Shown: positions 1-7,428, counted from the stretch's first letter. The stretch is 10,721 bases of DNA from JBDLSY01 sp043777895 (GCA_043777895.1 JAYWHD010000060.1:1-10721); one strand, 5' to 3'. Notes: a model not told the origin generated them from the sequence alone. Numbers and translations are program-made.

Positions 1-64
1 TCAAACTTATTAAAATACTACATAATAAGTTCACGTAAACGCGGCAAGAAAATAATGTCTTCAT
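1..64 (-). CDS. Start of a probable secreted/envelope protein, cut by the window edge
   Basis: An ATG at 64-62 opens a frame with no stop down to base 1, giving 21 residues (MKTLFSCRVYVNLLCSILIS...). Lys2 and Arg8 followed by a hydrophobic run look like the n- and h-regions of a signal peptide. It begins 41 nt after the stop of the YjbH-PAP2 gene on the same strand, with no terminator-like hairpin between them, so it could be the next gene of the same operon. No clear Shine-Dalgarno precedes the ATG, and 21 residues are too few to identify a family. In related gfc/yjb loci small lipoproteins (GfcB/YjbF) accompany YjbH, but nothing here proves that identity. It may be a chance open frame. Confidence 0.35.
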   Translation of the reverse strand, partial: MKTLFSCRVYVNLLCSILISL

Positions 65-105
65 AATGTTTTATTGTGTGGGTTAAAAATTAAGGTCTAT
101 ATTAT

Positions 106-3021
106 TTATTTTGTTGGAATCGTAATTGACAACGCGTTAGTTGTTGCGTTAAATAAAATTGGACTACGTTGTTTACCCATTTGAGTAGTATGTGCGTTAT
201 AAAACAAATGCCCCAGTGCATAGCCCATCGCACCCCCTACGGCAACATCACTAAACCAGTGCTGACGAGTACCTATACGTCCTACAGCGGTTAATAGCGG
301 TAAAGTATATAAAATGGGTGCATCATAATGTAACGCATACGGCGTAACCAAGGCAGTTGCCATTGCCATGTGTCTTGATGGAAAGCTACTATCACCCCGA
401 TTTTTTGTATTAAAGCTGGTATTGCTTAAGCCAGATGAAGGCCTTGCTCGATTCGTTAAATGCTTCAAGCTAGTTGCTGCTAGTACTGCAGCGGCTGACG
501 ACTCTAAACTAGCCAAAGCAACATGGCTACGGGCATAGTTACTGCCATCATAGGCCCATAAAGCTGATGCACCGATACCCAAAAATGTAAGACCACTACT
601 TATATCGTCTAATTGTTTAAAACGGCGTTGCATTGCCGAATTTTTTAATATACGAACAACGTTGCGGTTTATAGCACGGTCTGATGATGCAGTAACGGCA
701 GTAAAAACAGCCCCAGTTGTAAGCATATTACGCCAGTTTACGTGTTGTACACCTTGTTGAAATGAACGAACTGCATTATTAATTGGGGGAATAACGCCGT
801 CATTAATAGCAAGCGCACCTAAATGAACACGGCCATCATAGTCGGCTACACCCGCAAATCGCTCTAAACCGTTCTGTACAGAATTATTACGCCAGTCCTC
901 TTTTAGTAAACTGTATAAATCAGCGGGATTATTAACCATTTGAGCAATATCACGCGTCCACGGCGACAAAGCGATGCTTACTTTTTGTCTGCTATAGTTA
1001 GGTAATATGCTATCAAAAGGCAGACTAATTAATAATCCTTTGTCACGATAATTACTTGCACCTACACCATAGTCTTTAGCATTTGTGACTGACATCCACG
1101 CACCTAGTTCAGTCCCTCCCCAGAAACGCCGCTTAAATTCCATACGAACACCCACATCTTTTGCTAAAAAGCGTCCCGCACGTAAAGTAAGGTTAGCTTC
1201 CATAGGCAAGCGATAATGTAGTGCTGCCAATGCAGTAGTTGTCCGATAACCGTTTAAACCAAATATAGTTTGTTCATCACGCTGCGCGACTGTATCTACG
1301 CTTAAATCAACCGCCCAAGGTGAGTGGGAAGGTGCATATAAAACCTGCCCACCGATACCCGCATAAGCCCGCTCAAAAATACCTGCATTGACACGGCCAT
1401 ATACATTTTTACCCAAATGCTTAAAGTGATTAATAACAGCTAAATCTAATTTGGTTTGCTTACCTATTTCATAAAATGCACTACGCGAGCGCACTTTATG
1501 TTGTGTACTGTTTGAAGCACCAACCCCTAATTTGCTAATATTTTCAGTTAAAGTTTTATTAAAAATTACATTAGCATAAGTATTTTTATTCAGTTTAACT
1601 TCTAGCTGGGCTTCTGCTTTTACCGCATATTGTAAGCCACCAGGGCCATTGAGATAACTAGATATTTTTGGAGAAAAGCTAGCACGGTAACGTTTTTCAC
1701 CGCCGTTGTCCCAAGTTAAGCCCAGTGGTGTAATTTGAAAATAAGGATTCTCTCTACGCGGTGTTAATCCTAATTGTGGCAAAGTGTACCCACCCAATAC
1801 AGCAACTGGGTCAGCACTATTAAAGGGTGATAATTGCTCTATAGATGTCGCTACCGCATCAATACTATACGGCGTAGGTGTATTTAATTTGAAAGAACTT
1901 AATAAACTTTGTTGAGATGATTGCCCCTCTAAATAACTATTTAAAGCGGCTAAATCAGTAAATACATATTCTGCAGTGGCTAAATTTGTTTCGTCATTAA
2001 TATAAATAACTGCAATAGACTTAGTTTCTTGAGGGGTCGTTTTTAGTGCAATATGCACGGCATCACCGACCGCACTGCTAGCATATAACTGCGTTGCATG
2101 ACTAAGTGTCAGTTGTAAACGATTAGAGGCCGTATATTTAATAGCAATATTTTTAAAGCCATAACTATGTAATACTCTACGCATCGCTTCCAAATGAGCA
2201 GAATGACTATTCCATTGTGCTGCAGTCGGTTGTTTTAAAGGGATTCTAAAACGCGGATTTTCATTATTTTTAGCGGTAGTATCGCGTATATTAGTATCAA
2301 CAGTATGTTGCACTTGTATTTCCGTTGTTCCCATACGGCGAGCAAGACGCATACTCCAAGCACTGTTATGCGGTGTATATTCTAGACCATAATTAATAGT
2401 GCGTTGGCTGCGGCTTAATTTATCAAGCCCTGTTTCTTGAGCAAACCTATCACTTAAATAATGATTAGCATCTTTTTCTATCATTACTTTTAAACCTGAT
2501 ACACTAGTTACTGTTGCTTTAATACCACCAAAAAAACCTTTAATTCGTCCTGTGCCATAGCCTATCGTAGTATCAATAGGGGTGTTTTTTACTATAAACC
2601 GTTTACTGGCAGCCAGTGAAGTGCTTTTAAATAAACTTGTCCCTATTGGGTCTTGTACAATTAAAGCAGTCGCTGGTATTTGCTTAGTTTCATCAGTCAG
2701 TTTAATCCGTCCAAATAAAGTTTTGTCTTTATAATCGCCATAGTTTTTCTTAAAGTCTACATAATCATCGTTTAGATTTTTTGAAAATCCATCTACTCCC
2801 ATCACTCGTACAATGCCTAAACCACCTTGTAACCAAGGTAAAACAGTGGCTTGCGTTCTAAAGGTAGGGTACGGCTTTACAAATGAAAAATCATTACGCC
2901 AAGTACCATCTTGGTCTAATCGCCCAGTAGGCATAGCAATTAACTCACTGTCTGCAGCATAGCTGGCACTAAATAAGAGAATTAAGCTAAATGTACAGAT
3001 ACTACGTGTAAATAATGGCAT
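106..3021 (-). CDS. YjbH/GfcD-type outer-membrane beta-barrel fused to a C-terminal PAP2 phosphatase domain
   Basis: Predicted outer-membrane exopolysaccharide protein of 971 residues from the ATG at 3021. That start gives a clean signal peptide (MPLFTRSICTFSLILLFSASYA, cleavage near residue 22). An in-frame ATG at 3075 lies in the loop of an intrinsic terminator and adds 18 residues ahead of the signal peptide, so I reject it; an ATG at 3045 is also possible. Residues about 25-690 resemble the YjbH family: alternating amphipathic beta strands, an embedded alpha/beta segment near 270-370, and a family-like end (SLPFD near 666-670, then WTRD and LY). Residues about 766-960 are a PAP2 (type 2 phosphatidic acid phosphatase) domain with all three motifs: K853-x6-R860-P861, P881-S-R-H884, and G-R915-x5-H921-x3-D925. 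The usual Ser of motif 3 is Gly, but every catalytic Lys/Arg/His/Asp is present. YjbH of E. coli lacks such a domain. The helices are short and Ala-rich, so a periplasmic PhoN-like fold is possible. The substrate is unknown; a phosphorylated lipid carrier or glycan phosphate is an inference. Confidence 0.88.
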   Translation of the reverse strand: MPLFTRSICTFSLILLFSASYAADSELIAMPTGRLDQDGTWRNDFSFVKPYPTFRTQATVLPWLQGGLGIVRVMGVDGFSKNLNDDYVDFKKNYGDYKDKTLFGRIKLTDETKQIPATALIVQDPIGTSLFKSTSLAASKRFIVKNTPIDTTIGYGTGRIKGFFGGIKATVTSVSGLKVMIEKDANHYLSDRFAQETGLDKLSRSQRTINYGLEYTPHNSAWSMRLARRMGTTEIQVQHTVDTNIRDTTAKNNENPRFRIPLKQPTAAQWNSHSAHLEAMRRVLHSYGFKNIAIKYTASNRLQLTLSHATQLYASSAVGDAVHIALKTTPQETKSIAVIYINDETNLATAEYVFTDLAALNSYLEGQSSQQSLLSSFKLNTPTPYSIDAVATSIEQLSPFNSADPVAVLGGYTLPQLGLTPRRENPYFQITPLGLTWDNGGEKRYRASFSPKISSYLNGPGGLQYAVKAEAQLEVKLNKNTYANVIFNKTLTENISKLGVGASNSTQHKVRSRSAFYEIGKQTKLDLAVINHFKHLGKNVYGRVNAGIFERAYAGIGGQVLYAPSHSPWAVDLSVDTVAQRDEQTIFGLNGYRTTTALAALHYRLPMEANLTLRAGRFLAKDVGVRMEFKRRFWGGTELGAWMSVTNAKDYGVGASNYRDKGLLISLPFDSILPNYSRQKVSIALSPWTRDIAQMVNNPADLYSLLKEDWRNNSVQNGLERFAGVADYDGRVHLGALAINDGVIPPINNAVRSFQQGVQHVNWRNMLTTGAVFTAVTASSDRAINRNVVRILKNSAMQRRFKQLDDISSGLTFLGIGASALWAYDGSNYARSHVALASLESSAAAVLAATSLKHLTNRARPSSGLSNTSFNTKNRGDSSFPSRHMAMATALVTPYALHYDAPILYTLPLLTAVGRIGTRQHWFSDVAVGGAMGYALGHLFYNAHTTQMGKQRSPILFNATTNALSITIPTK

Positions 3022-3056
3022 AAGTGTGGTGTAGGAAATAGTCATAAAACGAGTGT

Positions 3057-3092
3057 AAAAAAAGAGCCTTATCATCAGATTAAGGCTCTTTT
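3057..3092 (-). terminator. Intrinsic terminator after the small secreted repeat protein gene
   Basis: Read on the minus strand, AAAAGAGCCTTA (3092-3081), a 9-nt loop (3080-3072) and TAAGGCTCTTTT (3071-3060) form a perfect 12-bp stem. Seven uninterrupted T residues (3063-3057) run out of the stem, the classic Rho-independent layout. It lies about 80 nt after the stop of the small secreted protein and only 36 nt before the ATG of the YjbH-PAP2 gene. No separate promoter fits between it and that gene. It therefore probably lowers rather than abolishes expression of the downstream barrel gene (inference). Confidence 0.85.
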
Positions 3093-3117
3093 AAAGAAAC
3101 AATTAGCAATATTTTTA

Positions 3118-3156
3118 TTGATAGCTTTATGAGTAATGTTACCCCCAAGCTATCAA
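3118..3156. repeat. Perfect 10-bp inverted repeat in the 3' region of the small secreted protein gene
   Basis: TTGATAGCTT (3118-3127) and AAGCTATCAA (3147-3156) are perfect inverted copies around a 19-nt interior. On the minus strand the interior also holds GTAA-CA-TTAC, so a smaller inner hairpin is possible. The element starts 13 nt after the TAA of the upstream gene. It is not followed by a T run, so it is not a standard terminator. It could protect the 3' end of the transcript, bind a regulator, or be a dispersed repeat. Its copy number elsewhere cannot be judged from this window. Confidence 0.7.
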
Positions 3157-3169
3157 TAGTTAATATTGT

Positions 3170-3607
3170 TTAATGGTTACTGGCAGTGTGGCTGCTAGTA
3201 GTGTTGGTAGCAGTTACAAGTGCACCTATAAATACAGCAGTAGCGACTGAATAACCTAATGTTTTAATAAAAGGTGATACTGCTAAAGTAGAAGGCAATG
3301 AAGCCATTGAATTTACAGAACCATAACCAACACGTGATGCTGTATTTATAGTTTGTTGTGGGATATTTTGAACCATGACATTATTACCCATCATATTTTG
3401 ACCTGTCATATTTTGACCCATCATATTTTGACCTGTCGTATTTTGACCTGTCGTATTTTGACCCATCATATTTTGACCCGTCATGCTCTGGCCAAACATA
3501 CTTTGTGATGAACCTAATTTTGATTTGTTAGAATGGTTATCAGCAGACACATAAACTGGACTAGCAACAATGGCAGTAGCTAAAATAGTAGCAACGATTT
3601 TTTTCAT
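3170..3607 (-). CDS. Small secreted protein with Gly-Gln-Asn pentapeptide repeats (GfcA/YjbE-like architecture)
   Basis: Predicted exported protein of 145 residues with a Sec signal peptide (residues 1-22, cleavage after VSA22). Residues 37-81 are nine consecutive pentapeptides of the form [M/T][M/T]GQN, rich in Met, Thr, Gln and Asn. A linker follows, then a hydrophobic, small-residue segment at about 117-133 (SVATAVFIGALVTA) and a Thr/Ser/Asn/His tail at 134-145. E. coli GfcA (YmcD) and YjbE, small proteins of the group 4 capsule and yjbEFGH operons, share this plan (signal peptide, low-complexity stretch, Ala/Val/Gly hydrophobic segment, Ser/Thr-rich tail). They are encoded with YjbH/GfcD as here. 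I see similarity of architecture rather than of sequence, so the link is inference. The start is fixed by an AGGAG six bases upstream of the ATG. A promoter-like site upstream and a terminator downstream suggest it can be expressed apart from, and more strongly than, the barrel gene. Its function is unknown; a surface or matrix role in polymer secretion is likely. Confidence 0.85.
   Translation of the reverse strand: MKKIVATILATAIVASPVYVSADNHSNKSKLGSSQSMFGQSMTGQNMMGQNTTGQNTTGQNMMGQNMTGQNMMGNNVMVQNIPQQTINTASRVGYGSVNSMASLPSTLAVSPFIKTLGYSVATAVFIGALVTATNTTSSHTASNH
3365..3499 (-). repeat. Nine tandem 15-bp coding repeats ([M/T][M/T]GQN)
   Basis: This 135-bp stretch encodes nine in-frame pentapeptides: MFGQS, MTGQN, MMGQN, TTGQN, TTGQN, MMGQN, MTGQN, MMGNN, VMVQN. 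The inner copies are nearly identical at the DNA level (repeated tattttgac on the plus strand), while the first and last copies have drifted. That is the usual pattern of an array growing and shrinking by slippage. Copy-number change in units of 15 bp would keep the reading frame, so the repeat is expected to vary in length between strains (inference). Confidence 0.9.
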
Positions 3608-3613
3608 GAATGA

Positions 3614-3618
3614 CTCCT
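3614..3618 (-). promoter_or_regulatory. Strong Shine-Dalgarno of the small secreted protein gene
   Basis: AGGAG, inside TTAGGAGTCATTC, stands six bases before the ATG at 3607. It is the best ribosome binding site in the window. The export, dehydratase and barrel genes all have weak or poorly spaced ones, which fits high-level translation of the small protein. Confidence 0.75.
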
Positions 3619-3653
3619 AAAATTAAAAATATACTTATTAAGTAGTGGGTTGA

Positions 3654-3682
3654 GTATTAATTGTTAAACTATTAAATGTAAA
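3654..3682 (-). promoter_or_regulatory. Possible sigma-70 promoter for the small secreted protein gene
   Basis: On the minus strand TTTACA (3682-3677; five of six matches to TTGACA) is followed after exactly 17 bp by TAATAC (3659-3654; three of six matches to TATAAT). Transcription would start near 3647 and leave a leader of about 40 nt carrying the AGGAG site. It lies in the 158-bp gap after the Wzz-type gene, which holds no other gene. The -10 match is weak and the region is AT-rich, so chance occurrence is possible. Confidence 0.35.
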
Positions 3683-3765
3683 CTGTGTGTTAAGTATGAA
3701 CGGTAATAATTTATCGCACAGACTTTTAGCAGTTTACACGTTTAAGCCGTAAATTACGAATAAAA

Positions 3766-4944
3766 TCATTGTTGTAGCCATTGTTTGCGTGTTTTTAACA
3801 ACACTATGACTACAGCAAACAAGAAACTGAATAAACTACCTGCTAATATTAAAAGAGTACGATTAGGACGTGACGGTAGTTCTGGCGTAATGGCTGCATC
3901 AATTAATTGTAAACTAGATGTCTCACGCGATTCGTCTAGACGAGCAAACTCAAATTGCTTGGCCAGTAGCTCAAATACCGTTTCAGCATATTTTAAGTCG
4001 CGTAAACGCCGTGCGTAATCCATACCTGAGTCAGTTAATTTTTTATTATTGCCTAAATTAGGTATTTGATTGGCATCACCTGTTTGCGAACGTTCTAATT
4101 TACTAGATTCATTGCGTAGTGCAGCCATCTCAATAGCTTTACGCTGATACTCTGGATTTTCGGTGGTTGCATATTGTCGTAAAGAAGCAAGTTCAACTTC
4201 TTTTGCAGAAATAGCTGCACGTATTCCCGCTATGGCTTCAATGGCAACTTTTCCTTGGGCATCTAGTTGTAGAACACCTGTCATTTGCTGCATCATTTTA
4301 AACGCTTCTTCTGCATCTGTTAATTGATTTTTAGCTTGCTTTAGTTGCGTTTCAAAAAATAAACGCCGCTGCCCTGCTTCAGTGACTGCCATACGTTGCA
4401 TCATACCTTGTAGCGCATAAAAATATTCATTGGCTATAGCTGCCGCTCTTTTGGGGTCTTGATCTTCTACATCAATATTGATGATACCATCTTTTCCTGC
4501 AACAACCTTTGTTAAGCTAGACAGTTGTGTTCTAGTATTTTGTGCTGTTTCAATTTTATACGCTTCTTTTAATGAAAATTTAGTAATCATGTGGTCACTA
4601 ATAGACCGACTTTTTAATAAACCTACGTATAATTCACCCGGTGTTTTAATTCCTAACATACTAGCTGCACTGCTAGGCCCGCCTAACGCACCTAATATAG
4701 CCGCTTGTCCAGAGCCTGACCCACTGGTGGGTGGCATAAGCCGTATTTGTGCATTAAAGTAATTGGGCTGTAAAAAAGCAATAATAAATGCGGCAAAAAC
4801 GCCTATTATTGAAATAATCAATAACCAAATTTTGTGTGTTAATAAAGCGGTAATAACTGCTGATATATTAATCGGTATCTCGTCATCATGAACAGTAGAA
4901 TGACTATTCAGCACATTATTCAAGTTAGAGTTAATAGTTTGCAT
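3766..4944 (-). CDS. Wzz-type polysaccharide co-polymerase / chain-length determinant, no kinase domain
   Basis: Inner-membrane polysaccharide co-polymerase of 392 residues, expected to control polymer length or couple polymerisation to export through the SLBB protein. It has the family layout: a cytoplasmic N-terminus, TM1 at about 39-58 followed by the Wzz domain, a long periplasmic part with helical coiled-coil character (about 195-285), the Pro-rich PSRPNR motif at 357-362, and TM2 at 363-383. Only nine residues follow TM2. There is no Walker A/B BY-kinase domain and no C-terminal tyrosine cluster, unlike Wzc/Etk. The length is near that of Wzz-like and KpsE/CtrB-like proteins, so the Wzx/Wzy or ABC-transporter route cannot be decided from this gene. 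The ATG at 4944 shares one base with the TGA of the export gene (TGATG), which suggests translational coupling and fixes both ends. Confidence 0.9.
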   Translation of the reverse strand: MQTINSNLNNVLNSHSTVHDDEIPINISAVITALLTHKIWLLIISIIGVFAAFIIAFLQPNYFNAQIRLMPPTSGSGSGQAAILGALGGPSSAASMLGIKTPGELYVGLLKSRSISDHMITKFSLKEAYKIETAQNTRTQLSSLTKVVAGKDGIINIDVEDQDPKRAAAIANEYFYALQGMMQRMAVTEAGQRRLFFETQLKQAKNQLTDAEEAFKMMQQMTGVLQLDAQGKVAIEAIAGIRAAISAKEVELASLRQYATTENPEYQRKAIEMAALRNESSKLERSQTGDANQIPNLGNNKKLTDSGMDYARRLRDLKYAETVFELLAKQFEFARLDESRETSSLQLIDAAITPELPSRPNRTLLILAGSLFSFLFAVVIVLLKTRKQWLQQ

Positions 4945-7391
4945 CAGTAAATTCCCAATACTTTTAAGCTAGCAACACCCAAAGCAAATTGCGAAAATAT
5001 ACTGGCCCAGTTTTTATAGTTATTCAGTGTATCAAACCGACGAATATTTTCTGGTACGATAATCGCATCACCAGGATGTAATACAACTTCAGAACCCAAC
5101 CAACCTAACCAACCATTGGTTTTACGAGTAATACTGCCGTTGGCACGGAGTACATAAATATTATCAGCGTCAGCACTTGAGGTTAAATCACCCGCTTGAG
5201 ATAAATATTGCTTTAAAGATTTATTAACGATATGAAGTACCGTATTTTCATTGTGGACTGCTCCTATAATTGATACGGTAGCTTGTTGTGGTGGAATATA
5301 TAACGTATCACCATCTTCAACCGCAATATCAGGTACATCACTCAAGTAAGCAGTCGGTGGTATATCCATGGCAATGCGTCCCGAAGCTTTAATACTTTTT
5401 AATTGGTTTAAAAATTGTTGCGATGCTTGAACAGATTGTGCTTGTTGTGCTGCATTCTCCGAACTGGTTGCCCGAGTAAGCGATTGTAAATTCAAATCGC
5501 GTTCTAATTTTTCTAAAGTAGAATCCATCACTTTTTGCTGATTAGACTGTACCGTTTTTCGTGTTAATACAGCACCATATACATAGGCTTTGTCAGTTAA
5601 TCCACCGACACGTTGTACCAACTGTAACAGTGTTTCATTGGGCAATGCTTGATAAACACCGCCCGCATTAAATTCGCCTTCTAATTTAATAGTGCGCGTT
5701 AGTTTTGATTGTGCAATACGTAAATCACGGTTGCTAAATACACTAACTATATCGCCTGCTTTCAATACAAGGTTATTTGAATCATTACGCTCTAACACAG
5801 CTTTACCCAAATTAAAAGGAATTAGTTGCACCGTTAAATTATCAGTTAAACGTTCAATGACAGCATAATCCCAATTGATATTGTCTGCCAAATTTAAACT
5901 GTCTTGTAAAACTGTTTCGGCACTAGTTTTAGGTTTTTCAGACATAGCATTGCTTAATGTGAAGCCAGTACCTTTATTCTCTGATGTAATAATAGGTTTA
6001 CTTTGAATGGATTGCACCAAAATATTTTTACGTGCAAAGTAATCAGCGGTAATTAAGGCTTGCCGATCAGGAATTAAATCACTAATACGCATCTGTTCAC
6101 GGTAAGGATAACGTAAAGGCATTGCTACGTTACCACGCAACGTGACTACGTTTTCAAACTCGTCACGTACCGCCTGTAAAGTTAAAATATCGCCGTCTTT
6201 CAAGACAACAGTTTTCTGTGAAGAAGAGTCTAAACTAATTTTAATCAAGCTGCGTGCTATGTTTTGTGAAGGGGCTAAACGCTCTATAGATGCGTTGTTC
6301 AAACTAGTCGTTGCATTTAAGCCACCCACGTACCCCAGTAAATCACCTAATAGCCGTTCATTTTGCTTTAGCTCATAAATGTAAGGTGAATCAGTCGCAC
6401 CTAATACCGCAACACGGCTGCCAGCAGTATTAAATACCACGGTATCACCATCACGTAAATCAACATCCTTACTACGATCTCCTTTAAGTAAAAAGTCATA
6501 TACATCAAAGGCAACCACTGCTTTACCAGCACGTTGTAAAGTAATATTTCTCATACTGCCTTTACTAGAAGGCCCTCCAGAAGCAAAAATAGCCGACAAA
6601 AGGGTACTCATCGCAGGCATAACATATATCTTAGGCTGTATCGCCTGCCCGACCACATACACACGTAAAGGGCGTAACTTGCCTAGTGTTACGTTCATAT
6701 GAAAACCACGATAGAAACGTCCAAAAATTTGTTGTACCATCGGTTCAAGCTGGCTGGCTTTAACACCCGCTAAACGAATGATGCCGACTTTAGGTAACAC
6801 AATTTGACCATTGCGATCAATTGAGCTGTTAAAATCAACATCAATTGAACCCCAAGCACGAATGATAACTTCGTCACCAACACCCAGTATGTAGTCAGCA
6901 TTAACAGGTGTAGTCTCATTGGTATTGGAGTCGGTCAGAAAATCGGGATTAGTAAACAGTTGAGCACCATAGGGCTGTGATGACTGCCCCGTTGTACGCT
7001 TAATAAAACGCTGAAATTCCGTTTCAATCCATTCAACAGGCTTACGAATAATGTTGTCTGTAGTCGTATTGGGCATTATATTATTCGACATTTGTGGCGG
7101 CGAATTTATTAATTGTGGCGTAGAAGAGTTACGTATTATTAATGCAGGCGTGGATGCTTGTTGTGGCATAGAAGCTATTAACTCTGCTTGTGTTTGTGCC
7201 AGTACAAGGCTGGTACTAGCACTGATGCCCAAACATAGTACAAGTTTTATAATTGTAATAATTTTTTCAATTTTAATAAAATGTATATGTTTAAAATATA
7301 TATTTTTATATGAATGACTATTTGCTGTACCTGTTGCGTTTCTAATATTAGAATTATCTTTTTTAATGACTTGGATAGATTGAATGATCAT
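4944..7391 (-). CDS. Multi-SLBB outer-membrane polysaccharide export protein (Wza/GfcE-like)
   Basis: Polysaccharide export protein of 815 residues, expected to form the periplasmic/outer-membrane conduit for the polymer. The Poly_export domain begins near residue 165 (DYILGVGDEV, Asp173) and runs to about 240. SLBB-type beta-grasp repeats follow near 240-320 and 328-405, with further ones around 567-640 and 703-785. The C-terminal helix (about 786-815) is suited to a Wza-like amphipathic barrel. It is about twice the length of E. coli Wza, from additional SLBB copies and a Gln/Ser-rich linker near 640-680. A Sec signal peptide is evident (h-region about 44-60, cleavage near A65), but it is preceded by an odd 40-residue polar leader. 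No internal ATG, GTG or TTG allows a shorter start, and no good Shine-Dalgarno precedes the ATG. Cys53 lacks a convincing lipobox, so it is probably not a lipoprotein. It is coupled to the Wzz-type gene by a 1-nt overlap. Confidence 0.92.
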   Translation of the reverse strand: MIIQSIQVIKKDNSNIRNATGTANSHSYKNIYFKHIHFIKIEKIITIIKLVLCLGISASTSLVLAQTQAELIASMPQQASTPALIIRNSSTPQLINSPPQMSNNIMPNTTTDNIIRKPVEWIETEFQRFIKRTTGQSSQPYGAQLFTNPDFLTDSNTNETTPVNADYILGVGDEVIIRAWGSIDVDFNSSIDRNGQIVLPKVGIIRLAGVKASQLEPMVQQIFGRFYRGFHMNVTLGKLRPLRVYVVGQAIQPKIYVMPAMSTLLSAIFASGGPSSKGSMRNITLQRAGKAVVAFDVYDFLLKGDRSKDVDLRDGDTVVFNTAGSRVAVLGATDSPYIYELKQNERLLGDLLGYVGGLNATTSLNNASIERLAPSQNIARSLIKISLDSSSQKTVVLKDGDILTLQAVRDEFENVVTLRGNVAMPLRYPYREQMRISDLIPDRQALITADYFARKNILVQSIQSKPIITSENKGTGFTLSNAMSEKPKTSAETVLQDSLNLADNINWDYAVIERLTDNLTVQLIPFNLGKAVLERNDSNNLVLKAGDIVSVFSNRDLRIAQSKLTRTIKLEGEFNAGGVYQALPNETLLQLVQRVGGLTDKAYVYGAVLTRKTVQSNQQKVMDSTLEKLERDLNLQSLTRATSSENAAQQAQSVQASQQFLNQLKSIKASGRIAMDIPPTAYLSDVPDIAVEDGDTLYIPPQQATVSIIGAVHNENTVLHIVNKSLKQYLSQAGDLTSSADADNIYVLRANGSITRKTNGWLGWLGSEVVLHPGDAIIVPENIRRFDTLNNYKNWASIFSQFALGVASLKVLGIY

Positions 7392-7428
7392 CGCTATTAT
7401 TTTATTGGGTTGTAGTGTACTTAGCTAA

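Noticed and set aside
3022..3075. Longer start (ATG 3075) for the YjbH-PAP2 gene
   Set aside because: It lies in the loop of a strong terminator hairpin and adds residues ahead of an otherwise normal signal peptide that begins at the ATG at 3021.
3118..3156. Intrinsic terminator at the first hairpin after the small gene
   Set aside because: No T run follows the stem on the minus strand, whereas a complete terminator is present shortly downstream.
3365..3499. Membership of the classical pentapeptide-repeat (A[D/N]LxX) family
   Set aside because: The units are [M/T][M/T]GQN without the central Leu/Phe and lack the beta-helix pattern; only the period of five is shared.
3785..4018. Plus-strand open frame opposite the Wzz-type gene
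   Set aside because: It is wholly inside a well-supported minus-strand gene, has no recognisable domain, and is best explained as an antisense shadow.
4478..4762. Plus-strand open frame opposite the Wzz-type gene's N-terminal half
   Set aside because: Antisense shadow of a conserved coding region; no ribosome site or family signature seen.
6142..6378. Plus-strand open frame opposite the SLBB export gene
   Set aside because: Antisense shadow with no supporting features.
7230..7245. Lipoprotein signal around Cys53 of the export protein
   Set aside because: The residue before the Cys is Leu rather than Gly, Ala or Ser, and a good ordinary cleavage site (after A65) lies downstream.
7051..7317. 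Plus-strand Cys-rich open frame opposite the N-terminal part of the export gene
   Set aside because: The cysteines arise from the complement of Ala/Thr/Gln codons in the real gene; no ribosome site or family signature.
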